From Phymorhynchus buccinoides (Eukaryota > Mollusca > Gastropoda > Neogastropoda > Raphitomidae): DNA of 64,000 nt. The notes beneath the pieces are model-generated. The model saw only the letters and a program-made list of their open reading frames with translations. It made no database searches and was not told the origin of the DNA. Position 1 is the stretch's first letter. Every line of letters starts with the position of its first letter. Location of the stretch: the NCBI GenBank assembly GCA_017654935.2, contig CM065704.1, forward strand, positions 26,929,720-26,993,719, in the 5' to 3' direction. The translations under genes and the position numbers were made by a program. This document shows, piece after piece, positions 10,745-21,359 of the stretch.

Positions 10745-12050
10745 TTTTTTAACAAAAATAAAAGTATTTCATGTCCATAGAGTAAGCATATTTTTCTGTT
10801 TGATGCATATTCCTCAGATCTCTTATAAAACATTGTATATTCAGTGTTACTTCATTTATTCTACATTCATAAACAAAATATTTTGCATATAATATAATCT
10901 GATCAAAACCTTCATCTGTTTTAGAATTTTCATCATAGCCAAGCAAACCCAATTCTATGCTAAATTTTATTCTTGCACAATTTTTATATTTTATCTTTAG
11001 CACACATTCTAATTTTTCCTAAATACTTGAGTATGCTGGCACTGCCACAAATAGTGTTGTACTGTATCTTTTTCCTTTTTACAAAAAGAACACTGATCAG
11101 TATTTGTTAGACCCATTTTCTTTAATAAGCTGTTTGTTATTAATATGTTATGAAAATTTAAAAAAAAAACATTTTAGTTTGATTTCTTTAATTTTCTTTA
11201 CTTGTTTCATGACCATGCACCAGTCAACGATACTTTCTAATTTGTCTTCCCATTTTATAAAATAATTAATTTTTTCACACCTATATCATATATCAATTCT
11301 TCTTCTAAAAGCAGATTGTAATAAACCTTGCAACCATTTGCTGTACTTTTAAAATATGTAATGCCTTTGTTGTTGGGTAGTGTTTTCTGTCTATCAATTC
11401 AATGTTCTGCTATTTTAGGAATAATTTAATAGAATTTATGCAACCCATGAAATCTAAATAAGTGACTTTTCCCCCATACTTATATGAAAATTCCATATGG
11501 TTTAAGAAATGTTCATTTTCATTACATGTTTCACTAAACATATATCTTTGTGCAGAAAGTTTCATTTCCTATTTTAAATCTCCTATTGTAAAAGATTGGT
11601 TCAGCTAAGACTTCTGGAGGGTGTTTTAACTGTGTTCTTTCATGAAAATGTGAATATGACATGAAAACATCTTTCCAAAAGATATTACATTTAGACTTAC
11701 TAAGCGTTCCAGGGTCATAGATATCAATTAGTTTTATTTCGGGACACACAGAGGCCAAGCTCATATTCCACTTTGATTTTCCTAAGTATATCGTCCCCAT
11801 CCACATAATTTTGAAAGCCTGTATATAAATGTACTTATGTTTGGTATTTCCAAGCCTCCTTTCTCTATCCTGTTTACTGCATAGCATGTTTTGGTTTTGT
11901 CTGGCTTATTTCCCCATACAAATTAAAAACATTTGAGTTGCAACTCTTTTATTTCGTTGTCAGGAGGATTTCGTAAAAGAATCCATAAATATATAAACTT
12001 TGAAGGAATGACTGATTTTAATAGTGCGACTTTAACAATATATGTGCATA
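10745..12050 (-). pseudogene. L1/Tx1-like LINE C-terminal region, decayed
   Basis: Read on the minus strand from 12050 downwards, broken frames keep the order of an L1-type RT C-terminal region: SVIPSKFIYLWILLRNPPDN, then FVWGNKPDKTK (thumb), EKGGLEIPNI, FKIMWMGTIYLG, NIFWKDVFMSYSHF, EPIFYNRRFKIGNETFCTK, and finally LGLLGYDENSKT, IILYAKYFVYECRI and a lysine/tyrosine-rich tail near 10750. These match the usual L1 pattern IFWKDV...EPLFYN...GNK and the late ILLAKYYIYKCK segment. Many stops and frame shifts make it non-functional. Its 5' end is cut at about 12050, where a plus-strand LINE begins. Confidence 0.75.
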
Positions 12051-13177
12051 CTCTTTTTGACCAGATATTAAACCTTGAGGCCATTAGAACCATCATTGGA
12101 GGCGTACGTGGTACGAGCCACCAGAAATTGTATAATGAATCTGGTCTTTGTTCTCTTAGAGAAAGGCGCCGCATACATAAGCTTCTATTTTATTTCAAAA
12201 TGATTAATGGCATGTGCCCAGACTATCTTTCAGATTTAGTTCCTGACTTAGTAACTGTAAGAAATCCATACCATAGGCGAAGGCCCCTAGAAAGAATTGT
12301 TCCACAAGCTCGGACTGAACTGTACCACAGGTCATTCATTCCAACTACTACAGAGCTTTGGAACACTCTTCCTGACAATGTTAAAACTTACAATTCCGTT
12401 AGTGCCTTTAAACGTTTTTTATGTGCATATGATCCTATTGTACCCAAGTACTACTATTTTGGTGATCGTAAAGAACAGATCGCACATTGTCGCCTTCGCC
12501 TTGGTATCAGTGATCTAAACTATGACCTATTCACGCGACATTTAACAGACAACCCAAGTTGTACCTGTGGATTTGAATGTGAAACTGCTGAACATTACTT
12601 GTTGTATTGCCCACTGTTTAATGTTTCTCGTGTCAATACTATAATTTTTATTTAATCTGCCTCCTGAACTTGTGCATATTCATACTCTCTTGAATGGCAG
12701 ACAAGATCTTAGTTATGATATTAACGTTTCCGTATTTGAAGCTGTTCATCAGTTTATTCGTAGCTCCAAACGGTTTAATTAATGTTACCTGAGTTTACTG
12801 TTGGTGTTATTTATCTATTTTCCCTCACAATTAACGGAATTCTGATTGATTGGTCATTTCATTTCAGCCCTATAATCTGTATACAGACAATGTACAGGTA
12901 TGCTCGTTTGTCTGACGCCAGATGGAAATTGGCTATGTTTTCTATTATGTATTACTATTAATGCAAATATGTTTGTTACTATGCGTAATTATGCTGACAG
13001 GTTTCATAAATTGTCTTTCTATTTTATTACACAGATTATTCACGTCTCTCATTCTTTATCTTGTCTTTTTAATTATTTTATTTTTCTCGCCCCCCCCCCC
13101 CTTTCCTCTCCTCTCTCTCTCTCTCTCTTCTCTCTCTCTCGTCTCTCTCTCGTCTCTCTCTCTCATCTCTCTCTCTC

Positions 13178-13220
<43 letters not shown>

Positions 13221-13485
13221 GTTAATTTGCCTACAGCATCACTGTATTTTTGCATTCTTCAGTTTCATTTTAATCACCGTTCTCCTTTAGTATATACAAG
13301 TTGAAACAATTTATAAATGTATGTATGTATTTGTCTGTTTTGGTTAAAATGTATTTCCTCCTGCCATATTGTTAATTATTCTTTATGAAAGGGTGCGTTA
13401 TAAGCATTTGCTTGTTGTCACCCTCATTACCTCATCATTGTTTGATTTTGTATGATATTTGAATAAAGTTGTCTAAACCAAGATG
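12050..13485 (+). pseudogene. CR1/RTE-X-like LINE 3' part with AATAAA-type tail
   Basis: From about 12055 the plus strand encodes the post-RT part of a LINE: LNLEAIRTIIGGVRGTSHQK, SLRERRRIHKLLFYFKMING, PYHRRRPLERIVPQ, FIPTTTELWNTLPDNV, then a zinc-binding-like CTCGFECETAEHYLLYC. A frame change near 12650 leads to a final segment VHIHTLLNGRQDLSYDIN ending in RSSKRFN and a stop at about 12781. The rest is 3' untranslated sequence with a CT microsatellite (about 13090-13215) and AATAAAGTTGTC at about 13463. The upstream 40 codons of the open frame are antisense to the neighbouring L1-like element and do not belong to it. Confidence 0.8.
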
Positions 13486-13671
13486 GCTGAGTTATCCTGT
13501 TTTGGGATAAGTCAACCTCTTTTTTTGTTGGAGGGTTGAGATATCCAAGGAACAGATAGCTGACGTTTCCTGCAACAGGTGAAGCTTTTTTTGGGCAGTC
13601 ATATGTTACTCAATGTGTACCATTACATTATGTCAAAAAACTATTCTACAACACATCACCATTGAACTCAC

Positions 13672-14042
13672 ATGATAGGAAAATTAGGTGAAGATGACGT
13701 CAGACCCACAAATACGTCACGACTGTGACCGTTCCACCACACCACCCCCACGACCGCCTCCATCTCCTGCATGGTGTTGAAGCTGGCCAGGTGATCCCCG
13801 TGACGTGAACACCTCTCCCTGACCTGGTGGTAGGTCACTGCCTCTGAGGGTTGACCCAGCCAGTAACAGCCCATGTGGCCCTTCACACTGAACCCTGTCC
13901 TTCCTTCCCCTTCACACAGCTCGTGGTGGCAGTGGCTTTCATCCTGGGCCCAGTCACACTGCACCACCAGGTTGCAGGACAGGTGAGGCTCCAGGTCCAT
14001 CCAGCTTGTTGGGCTGGAGCAGTTCCACTGGTTGGAGGACAG
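13672..14042 (-). CDS. Exon: LDLa-like module plus start of C-type lectin domain (receptor-like gene A)
   Basis: This open minus-strand exon starts after a pyrimidine-rich stretch ending CACAAG and ends at a strong donor, AT then GTGAGT, in phase 2. It encodes NQWNCSSPTSWMDLEPHL, then CNLVVQCDWAQDESHC, the acidic cysteine pair typical of an LDLa module. After a linker comes GCYWLGQPSEAVTYHQV, ERCSRHGDHLASFNT and DVFVGL, the first half of a C-type lectin domain (Cys, then Cys before the G..LA motif). Such modules bind extracellular ligands. Its phase matches the CUB exon upstream at 18747-19114. The following exons, including any membrane domain, are not found between here and position 1. It could be part of a GRL101-like receptor or of a secreted lectin. 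Confidence 0.7.
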
Positions 14043-14074
14043 CTTGTGGGGAAGGGACGATGGCTGGGTGGTAC

Positions 14075-14152
14075 AAGATCACACACACGCACACGCACAC
14101 GCACACGCGCACGCACACACACACACACACTCACTCACACACACACACATAC
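14075..14152. repeat. AC microsatellite
   Basis: ACACGC and ACAC repeats lie directly upstream of a truncated LINE. Confidence 0.9.
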
Positions 14153-14164
14153 TATCCAAGGGAT

Positions 14165-15060
14165 AATATTATCATACAAGAGTGAGAGGAGAACTTATGT
14201 CAGAAATTCACCATTTAATTAATGTTTTGTCTTTTCGTGGTTATTCTATCGATTTTTGTTGGATTCCATCACATTGCGGATTATCTGCAAATGAAAGGGT
14301 TGACCGGTTAGCAAAAAATATTGCAGCCACTGAAAACGGTTTAGCAAAAATAGATATTCCTTTATCTCTACATGAAAATTATAGTCTTTTAGAAAAAGCA
14401 TCCTGGGATTCTGTGTCTAGAAAACAAATAGAGATATCATCTTCAGTAATAAAAAAAAAAATGCAAAAAATGAAAATTCTTTAAAAAGCTAATAGATTAT
14501 AAAACAGGACAAAGTCTTCATCAAGGGTGGATTCTGAAAAGTTTAGTTTTTAGATTCAGGCTTGATGCATTGAAAACAAAATTCTGTAAACATGTGACTT
14601 GCATTTGTGGCCAGCATATTACACCATTCCATGTGATTTTTCTTTGTGAAAATATGAAAAACTCTTTACCTGCTTGGTTGTTGGACACAGAACCATCAAT
14701 GACAACCTTTAAAGACATTATTTGTGATGAATCAAAGATTCTAGAAGTTGTTCGGGGACTTATTAGGAGCCCAATTGGACCTTTGCTTTGATGTGCTTGT
14801 TATCTATTTTACTTTACTTTTTTTTGGAGTTTAATATTGTTAATTTATTGTGTGTTTCTTTTAAATGTTTAGACATAATTCTAAGTTTAAGTATTTCACT
14901 GACATTTCACTAACATAGGGCCTATAATCACACATATACTCAGACCCACATACCCCTTACCCATCATGCACATACATCATAAGCATACACATACATGTTT
15001 ATTTTGTTTTGTTTTTTTTTTTGTCTAAGATCACTGTAAGGTGGATAGACGTTAAATTAA
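14165..15060 (+). pseudogene. LINE fragment: RNase H end and zinc-knuckle-like tail
   Basis: The plus strand encodes IDFCWIPSHCGLSANERVDR, the C-terminal motif of the RNase H domain found in I-type LINEs (W.PSH.G..GNE.AD). A run of ten A near 14450 shifts the frame. The second frame reads KLIDYKTGQSLHQGWILKS, then CICGQHITPFHVIFLC, the usual CxC...H...C tail, and stops at about 14791. The AT-rich 3' untranslated region ends near 15060 with GACGTTAAATTAAAGAACGA. The 5' end is truncated just after an AC microsatellite. Confidence 0.8.
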
Positions 15061-15227
15061 AGAACGAACACCCACACACACACTCTCACATAGTTACACT
15101 CAAATATAGGACTATGTGGCATGCATTAATGAATTTGTGGACCATTAACCCCTGATCTAAAAAGGGAATGTGCCCATTAAGCATACTCAAAGGCCTTTAA
15201 CATTGGTTAGCGTTCAACTGAAAATGG

Positions 15228-15308
15228 GGCCCGGACATTTCCCACCCGGACTTTTCCCACCCAAAATGTTCCCACCCTAGGTCTTCCCACCCGGACTTTT
15301 TGCACCCA
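15228..15308. repeat. Short minisatellite of CCCACCCGGACTTTT type
   Basis: About five units of 14-16 bp, with variants CCGGACATTTCCCACC, CCGGACTTTTCCCACC and CCTAGGTCTTCCCACC. No gene. Confidence 0.75.
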
Positions 15309-15463
15309 ATCATTCACACATATATTTCTTGCATGCCAGTCTGTCGTTTCCGAACATGTTTCCAGGATGTCAGTCAGCATTCTCCTGTTATAATGACCCG
15401 TTTCAATTCCCCCCCCCCCCCCTACCACCCTTAGGTATTTTCTCTGTTTATGATGTTATATTT

Positions 15464-15536
15464 GTATGTGTGTGTGCGTGTGCGTGCGTGCGTGCGTGCG
15501 TGCGCCCGCGCGCGTGTGTCGTGTGTGTGTGTGTGT

Positions 15537-15573
<37 letters not shown>

Positions 15574-15600
15574 GTTTTGTGTATATGTGTGAGTGTGTTC
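15464..15600. repeat. GT/GC microsatellite
   Basis: GTGCGT and GTGTGT repeats. The Cys/Val and Thr/His open frames over it are artefacts. Confidence 0.95.
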
Positions 15601-15786
15601 TTCATAGTAGATCTCAGTGTTGTTTATATTATTGGCAACGGTGATGATGACAAAGAAAATATAATTACTGTTATGACTGTTATTAGCTATATGCATCAAA
15701 TTGCTATTTGTTATTGTCACTGTTATTCATGAAGAAGATAGTAATGACAACATCTCTACTATTATTAATGTTTCTTTATTGCAATT

Positions 15787-15915
15787 ACAGTGGAACCCGG
15801 TTATAAGGAAATCGAAGGGAGATAATTTTTTGTTTTCTTATATCCGGGTTTTCTTACATCCGATAATCGGATATAAGAAAACTTTTTGAATTTTTTTCTT
15901 ATAACCGATTTGAAT
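15787..15915 (+). mobile_element. pogo/Tigger-like element end (copy 1)
   Basis: Starts ACAGTGGAACCCGGTTATAA, which resembles pogo/Tigger termini (CAGT.GAACC..GGTTAT). The sequence GGGAGATAATTTTTTGTTTTC, an internal hairpin made by TTTTCTTATATCC and GGATATAAGAAAA, and TTATAACCGATTTGAATGGG are all shared with a second copy at 22724. No matching right terminus is found nearby, so it is a fragment or solo end. An A-rich tract follows to about 16100. Confidence 0.55.
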
Positions 15916-16186
15916 GGGAAAAAGGGAAAAAATAAAAGAGAAAAAAAAAATAAAAAAAAAAAAAAAGACAAACAGAAACGTAAAACAAAAAGAAAATGCT
16001 TTTATCTAATTTGGTGCATGAAAAAAAGGAAAAAATGCAAAGCAAAGCAGGAAAAAAAGAAAGAACATAGCAGAAAATTAAAAACAAAAATGAAGGCAGA
16101 CGTGGTGTGAGTTGCATGATGAGCGAGCAAGATAGCAGAGAGCAGATGAATGAGTGGGTGTGGTGTAGCAGGAGTAACATATTTGT

Positions 16187-16430
16187 TTAATCCTTTCACC
16201 GCCAATGTTGCATTTATGCACCACAATGGTTTAACACCCCAGACACTAAAAGGCATGAAATCAAGGCCTGTTATCTGGAGACCCTAATTTTCTTCATTTT
16301 GGGAGGCAAGGATAGGCGTAATGATATACATGTCGCTGAGGAATTACCAAATATTGTAGATTTATTTCTCCACCCAATTAAGTTTAATAGTATTTTTTTG
16401 CTGAAAAATGGCTGGCGGCAAAATGGTTAA
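16187..16430. mobile_element. TTAA-bounded piggyBac-type MITE (copy 2, diverged)
   Basis: Begins TTAATCCTTTCACCGCCA and ends GGCGGCAAAATGGTTAA. Its first 55 bp, including CACCACAATGGTTTAACACC and the block around ACTAAAAGGCATGAAATC, are the reverse complement of the right half of the copy at 9801-10048 with scattered changes. It is older and lies in the opposite orientation. Confidence 0.8.
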
Positions 16431-16532
16431 ATGTAAATTTCTGTTTCTTGTTTTTAATCAATATTCTAATTTGGATGTATAACTCATTTTACACAGTGGA
16501 AGACAATTTTGTATTTGCGTTTGTTTTAGGAA

Positions 16533-17010
16533 CTAAAGATATATAGGCCAAGTTCAAATATGAAGGTCATGGGTCAAAGGTCAAGATCACAGGCGCCGAA
16601 AATGCTGTCGAGCACCTGGCACGATACCGATTTGAGCGTCAATTTTTGCATACAGATAGTTACTAAGAATATCTCGGTTAAATGCAAAAAATGAAGGTCA
16701 TAGGTCAAAGGTCAAGGTCACTGGAGCTGAAAATGCTGCCAAACACCTCGCATGATAACTGGGGGACCTAGGACGCTCAATGTTTGCATGCGGAACGGTA
16801 CTAAAGATATCTAGGCCAAGTTCAAAAATTAAGGTCAAGGTCATTGGCGCCGAAAATGCTGCCGAGCACCTGGCACAATAACGTTTGAACACAGGGACCA
16901 AGGACACTCAAAGTTTGCTTGCTGATGGGTACTAAAAATATCTAGACCAAGTTCAAAAATGAAGGTCATAAGTCGAAGGTCAATGTCACTGGATCCGAAA
17001 ATGCTGCTGC
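16533..17010. repeat. Tandem repeat of ~130 bp rich in AGGTCA
   Basis: About four units start near 16533, 16662, 16800 and 16930. Each has (T)ACTAAA(G/A)ATATCT.GGCCAAGTTCAAA, then a string of AGGTCA-like motifs, then CCGAAAATGCTGCC and CACCTGGCACGATAAC. The string at about 16695 is AGGTCATAGGTCAAAGGTCA followed by AGGTCA. Minus-strand open frames here are by-products. Confidence 0.85.
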
Positions 17011-17469
17011 GCGGCTGGTGGTCTAGCGTCTTAACGCTCTAGTTGTTTTCACTTGTTGCTTGTACAACACAGAACTGTCACAGTCAAACCCATTGACTCT
17101 GTGTCATGATTTTCTTGCCTTTCTTCATACCCGCACAGATCTTCATGTGATTTGAATAGGCTTATTTCTTCTGCATCATCGTACGCGCTTGGTTCAGACT
17201 GAAATTCATGCACGTTCATCACAGAGTTAAAAACAGAGCCATGTTTTTTTCTTATTTGAGTGTCTTTGCTGCAGTTGTCTCACCCTCTCCTGATTGCGAC
17301 GGATCTGACTCGGCGCTTTTCATTTTCATTTGCTCAGCCTTCATGTTGTTATTTATTTTGATATACTGGTAGGTTTGAGGCGCAGAACAACCGTCGTGGT
17401 TTTGCTTTCTTCGCCGACAATTGTCCAACTTGTCACGGTGTTTTCGGATAACAGAGGGGCGGGGGGGGG

Positions 17470-18600
17470 GGGGGGGGGGGGGTCTCGACCTGAAGAGGGG
17501 GCTTCCACGGTTGCCTGGGGCAGAGTGTTTTTGTGGGGGGGGGTATTCAAGTTTGCTGTATTACATGTGGGAGCCAAGTCTGGACCTGAAGAGGTCCAGT
17601 GACTCAGCTTCCACGGTTGCCTGGGGCAGGGTGTTCCAGTCTGGGATTGTCTGTGGAAAAAACGACATCTGTCTGTACTGCGTACGGCAAGATGGAATGT
17701 CATACGCCTTGGTGTTTGATTTTCTGATGCCTCTTCTTGTGCGTGTTCGGTTTGGCAGGTATAGGCCGAGTTGATTTCTGTGAGGCCTTGGTCATATTTG
17801 AAGAACATTCTCCAGTTTCCTGTTTCTTCTTCTTTCTTCCAGAGATGGCCATTCCAGTGATGATAGTATCTCATCGGCGCTGGAGGTTTGGCGGTACCTG
17901 TTTGACACCAAGCGAGCACTCCTTCTCTGGACTTTTCTAAGGTGTGGATGTCTTTTTCGGTGTAGGGGTCCCGCACTGTGCTGGAGTACTCCAGAACTGG
18001 GCGGACGAGAGCTTTGTAAGCAGTTTCTCTCAGCCTTTTGTTCGTAGTCTTTAGGTTTCGCCTCAGAAAGCCAAGAGTCTTATTTGCCTTCTTGCTGATG
18101 TTGGCTGTGTGTGGTCCCCACTTGATGTCATCAGTGATCGTGACACCCAGATACTTAATTTCTTCTACCTCTTCAAGTGCTTGGCCATGGAGGGTGTAGT
18201 TTCCGGCCTTCTTCTCTCTTTTGCCTGTTGCTTTGAGTACCTGGCATTTGCTGGGATGACATTTCATCAACCATGTTCTTTCCCAGGTGGTAAGGGCATT
18301 CAGGTCATTTTTCAGTTGTTGGTGATCTTCAGGACTGTTAACGGTCTTGCTGCATGTAGCGTCATCAGCGAACAGTCTCGTCTTTCAAGTAATTCCCTCG
18401 GGCAAGTCGTTGGTATACAAGAGAAAGATAGTTGGTCCCAGCACTGAGCCTTGGGGAACTCCTGACTCAACAGGGATTGAAGCTGATCTTTCTCCGTCAA
18501 CCACAACAGACTGTGAGGAAGGCACTGATCCATCTGTTGATCGTGCCGGTGATGCCATAACTCTTTAGTTTGTGGACCAGGAGGCAATGGTTGGTTCGCA
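17470..18600 (-). pseudogene. Jockey/CR1-like LINE reverse transcriptase fragment
   Basis: Read on the minus strand, broken frames give RT motif B-like SGVPQGSVLGP (about 18433-18462) and motif C RLFADDAT (about 18356-18380). CHPSKCQVLKATGKR, EIKYLGVTITDDIKWGPHT, NKTLGFLRRNLK and ALVRPVLEYSSTV follow. After a frame change come an arginine-rich region and DWNTLPQATVE, the common end of these elements. At the 3' end the stretch complementary to GCTTCCACGGTTGCCTGGGGC occurs twice (about 17497 and 17608), a local duplication. A G-run of about 23 follows at 17460. The 5' end is lost at a GA microsatellite. Confidence 0.85.
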
Positions 18601-18614
18601 TCTTACCACCGGAA

Positions 18615-18616
18615 TC

Positions 18617-18665
<49 letters not shown>

Positions 18666-18668
18666 GTG
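18615..18668. repeat. GA microsatellite
   Basis: GAGA repeat at the truncated 5' end of the minus-strand LINE. Confidence 0.95.
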
Positions 18669-18746
18669 AGGAGTAAAACCATATGATAAATGAAAAACCA
18701 ATTATTGGTGGACAACAATTTTGCGGAAACAGAAAGACGAACTGAC

Positions 18747-19114
18747 CTTCAAAAAGCTGTACATCATCCGGAATCCTTCACCAGTACTTGCTCCATGCAC
18801 TCGTTTTAGCAAGTTTCTCTCATTCGTCCCAATAGGTCTACTTGCTGACCTCGTTTCCAAAGTCACTTCCTGTATACCAGAGAACACTTCCGGTAAGGGA
18901 GCTAATGTTCCACAACGATTCCAATGCTCACGTGCAAGCCCTCGTGACTTCACGTGCAAGACCAATGTTTTACCCTCCCAGCAGTGTATGTTTATGTGCC
19001 GGAAGCTTAACATAATTGTTTGGTTATTGTGAGCAGTTAAAGAAACATTGTCTGCTTGCAAATCGCTGTCCCTCACGTTAGTGCCAGGGCTGTAGTGTTC
19101 AGGTTGGATATAAC
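18747..19114 (-). CDS. Exon: CUB-like domain (receptor-like gene A)
   Basis: This minus-strand exon follows a good acceptor (TTTATTTGTCTGAATTCAG) and ends at donor AAG then GTCAGT. The first two bases complete a codon from an earlier exon. The 122 codons that follow read YIQPEHYSPGTNV, SLTAHNNQTIMLSFRHINIH, CWEGKTLVLHV, RCGTLAPLPEVFSG, and end GEGFRMMYSFLK. This is the CUB pattern: an early Y..P..YPG, a central L.F..L.L.C..D.L.V, and a final GF...Y.F. CUB domains bind ligands outside the cell. It ends in phase 0, matching the start chosen for the LDLa/C-type-lectin exon at 13672-14042. The first CUB cysteine would lie on a missing exon. No exon further upstream is recognised. Confidence 0.6.
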
Positions 19115-19404
19115 CTGAATTCAGACAAATAAACAACATTGCCATGCTTACTGATTCCATCCTGCAAATTGGTGACCTGCTGATCCAACAACTGAAAAGG
19201 CTTACACAGTTTTATGAGTTGTATAAAGGGCCTTGATGCTATAGCTTATTCGTATACAGTCTTTGAAAATATAAATGTTGAGTCTTTGAAGTGCTCTTTG
19301 AAGTGCTCTGAATAACCCATTTACACACAGCTGACCTTTATGCTTTTCATCTATACCTATGCAATAAAATGTGTGCGGTGTGTGTGTGTCTGTCTGTCCG
19401 GATA

Positions 19405-19765
19405 AAAGTGCCCATAATTTGAAAACCGCTGGCGTTAGACCCATATAACCATATATTTTATTCGTGATCAGCATCGCAGGGGGTGGGGGTGCAGTGGAAG
19501 ACATTTTGAAGGGCAAATAGCACAATTAGAGTGAGAGCCGAGGGGGCTCCGATAACAAGTGCTCATAGTTTCAAAACCGTTGGCGTTAGACCACTACAAC
19601 CATATATATTCGTGATCAGCATTAACAGGGAAATGCAGTGGAAGACATTTTGAAGTTGTCAATAGGACAGTGAGAGTAAGAGCTGAGGGCTAGGGGGCTC
19701 TGCAAACAAGTGCTCAGTCTCAAAACCATTGGCGTTAGACCACTATAACCATATATATTCCTATG
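19405..19765. repeat. Tandem repeat of ~150 bp (array 1)
   Basis: GGCGTTAGACC recurs at about 19432, 19583 and 19731. Each is preceded by (A/G)TTT(C/G)AAAACC and followed by ATATATTC or ATATTTTATTC, GTGATCAGCAT and GTGGAAGACATTTTGAAG. The same unit recurs at 21360-22010 and singly at about 27815-27900 and 56317-56402. Confidence 0.8.
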
Positions 19766-19785
19766 TTTCTATTATCTGTCTATTC

Positions 19786-20349
19786 CCTTCATTCCTGGAT
19801 TCATAGAGGGTTAAAAATGTAATAATGGGGTACTTATTTTAGAGACTTACGGCAGTAACCCACATTACATGAACCTAAGAATGTCATATACCGTTGATGT
19901 GAGAAGCTGTTTGTGACCATGTTGACACATTATGGTGACATGACAGATGACACACAGGTGTAAAACAGGTAAGTTTACAATTTAACACAAAGACATACCA
20001 TCATGCCATACATGCAGGTCAGTGTTTTTCAAGCAAATTGTATATCTCATGCACACACTCACCAAGCGATGCCTCCTGTACATCCCCATGCATTGTGCTT
20101 GTCATTACTCCACAGATAAGTGTCCCCATTGTCACCATAATTGTTCACAACACATCAACAGTTTATTGTCTGTTTTGACGATTATGTATGGATACAACAC
20201 AAATATATGGAGAACAAGCACCACACTATTTTGTACACTTTTTATATAGATAATATTTACACGTTCCCTATCTACATATTTAAAAAAAATTATGTATGTA
20301 CCCCTGTCGCAGTCATCACATCACATGTCACACATAATGTGACACGTGT
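19786..20349. other. No gene; possible left part of a piggyBac-like element
   Basis: CCCTTCATTCCTGGATTC near 19786 echoes CTCTTTCAATTCTGGAG (complement of 21288-21304) on the far side of the transposase remnant, so it may be one end of the element. The remainder has ACACAT-rich sequence without a gene. Confidence 0.3.
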
Positions 20350-20955
20350 GTGATACACCTTGAAGCAGTCACTGTGATGCTGTTTGCAGCACATATACCA
20401 CACTTTTCACACATCATTGTAGTTTTACACTTTTTGAAGGGGTGTCGGTACAGCTGACACCAGTGTGTGCATGCTTGTACTTGGGGTGTCGTGCCATGCA
20501 CACCACACAGGTGTGCTTGTCACCTACACCTTTGTTTTTCTCTGGCTCCTCGGTGCGGTTTTTTTTTAGGTGTTATTGTTGGTATATTCTACCAGAGAAC
20601 TGAGCACTTCATCAGAATATTATAACTGGAAATAATCTAGCGCTTTCATTGATGTGTATAACACATGCACAGGCCCTGATCGACGTTTGAATTCCGTCCT
20701 AGTTTCGGGTTTTGGTGTGACATAATTCCCCCTAATCCACTCAAAACTCGGTCGAGTGTAGAACAAAGGTAAGTTTTGATAATCTAACTCCTCACCACTA
20801 TCATCATCACCACCTATGTGCGCTTCAATAGCTGCCACTAACTGAGCTCACTCGTCTTCTGTCAATTGTAGCAGATCAAATTAATTATCAGGCAAATAAT
20901 TGTAACACACATCATAGGAAAACAGATCAAAGTCGGAAATATTCTCACTTTCCAT
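20350..20955 (-). pseudogene. piggyBac-type transposase remnant with internal deletion
   Basis: A frame from about 20955 starts MESENISDFDLFSYDV, crosses two stops, and continues AAIEAHIGGDDDSGEELDYQ, FYTRPSFEWIRGNYV, SGPVHVLYTSMKALDYFQL, then a stop, YSDEVLSSLVEYTNNN. The last parts match the start of the piggyBac transposase core (DYF.LF.SDE.L...V..TN). The sequence then jumps to HTCVVCMARHPKYKH and, in another frame, CEKCGICA, resembling the C-terminal zinc ribbon of the family. The catalytic aspartates between them are gone. The acidic N-terminus fits the family. It is dead, but shows that a mobiliser of TTAA elements existed in this genome. Confidence 0.65.
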
Positions 20956-21310
20956 TTTCACAGCTAAGAAACATGCCACATTTACACTGACACACTGGCA
21001 CACTGATTCCAAAAGCGACCACTTTCCCACAGGGATGGAGAGAGAGAAAAACGACAGGGCAAAAGGTCGGGGAATCTGGCATCGCATATCCATTTCATAA
21101 AGCAGACCCGTTAGCGGCGAGGTCAAGGATAGATGATGTACATTGATGACGCAATTCGCGGGAAGTTCAAAGTGCGGGCTGCCAAGCCCCATTGACCGTG
21201 CTGTCGGATTAAAAGGAGTTTTTCCTGGGAAACGGTTTTCTCTCTCCAGGATTGAAGGGAATAACACATATAGAACGGAAAACCGGGCTCCAGAATTGAA
21301 AGAGTTAATA
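20956..21310. other. Probable 5' flank of the piggyBac-like remnant
   Basis: Near the right edge, CTCCAGGATTGAAGGGAATA and CTCCAGAATTGAAAGAGTTAA are tandem sub-terminal-like repeats, the second ending in TTAA at about 21304-21307. This fits an element end. The long minus-strand open frame here includes the transposase start in the same frame but has no other recognisable content. Confidence 0.4.
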
Positions 21311-21359
21311 AGGGTCAAAAGCACATTGAGAGTGAGAGCCGAGCAGATTAAAAAAACCA

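Noticed and set aside
17353..18270. 305-codon minus-strand frame as one gene
   Set aside because: Only its first part is the true LINE RT frame; the rest is a shifted frame through the element's 3' end and a poly-G tract.
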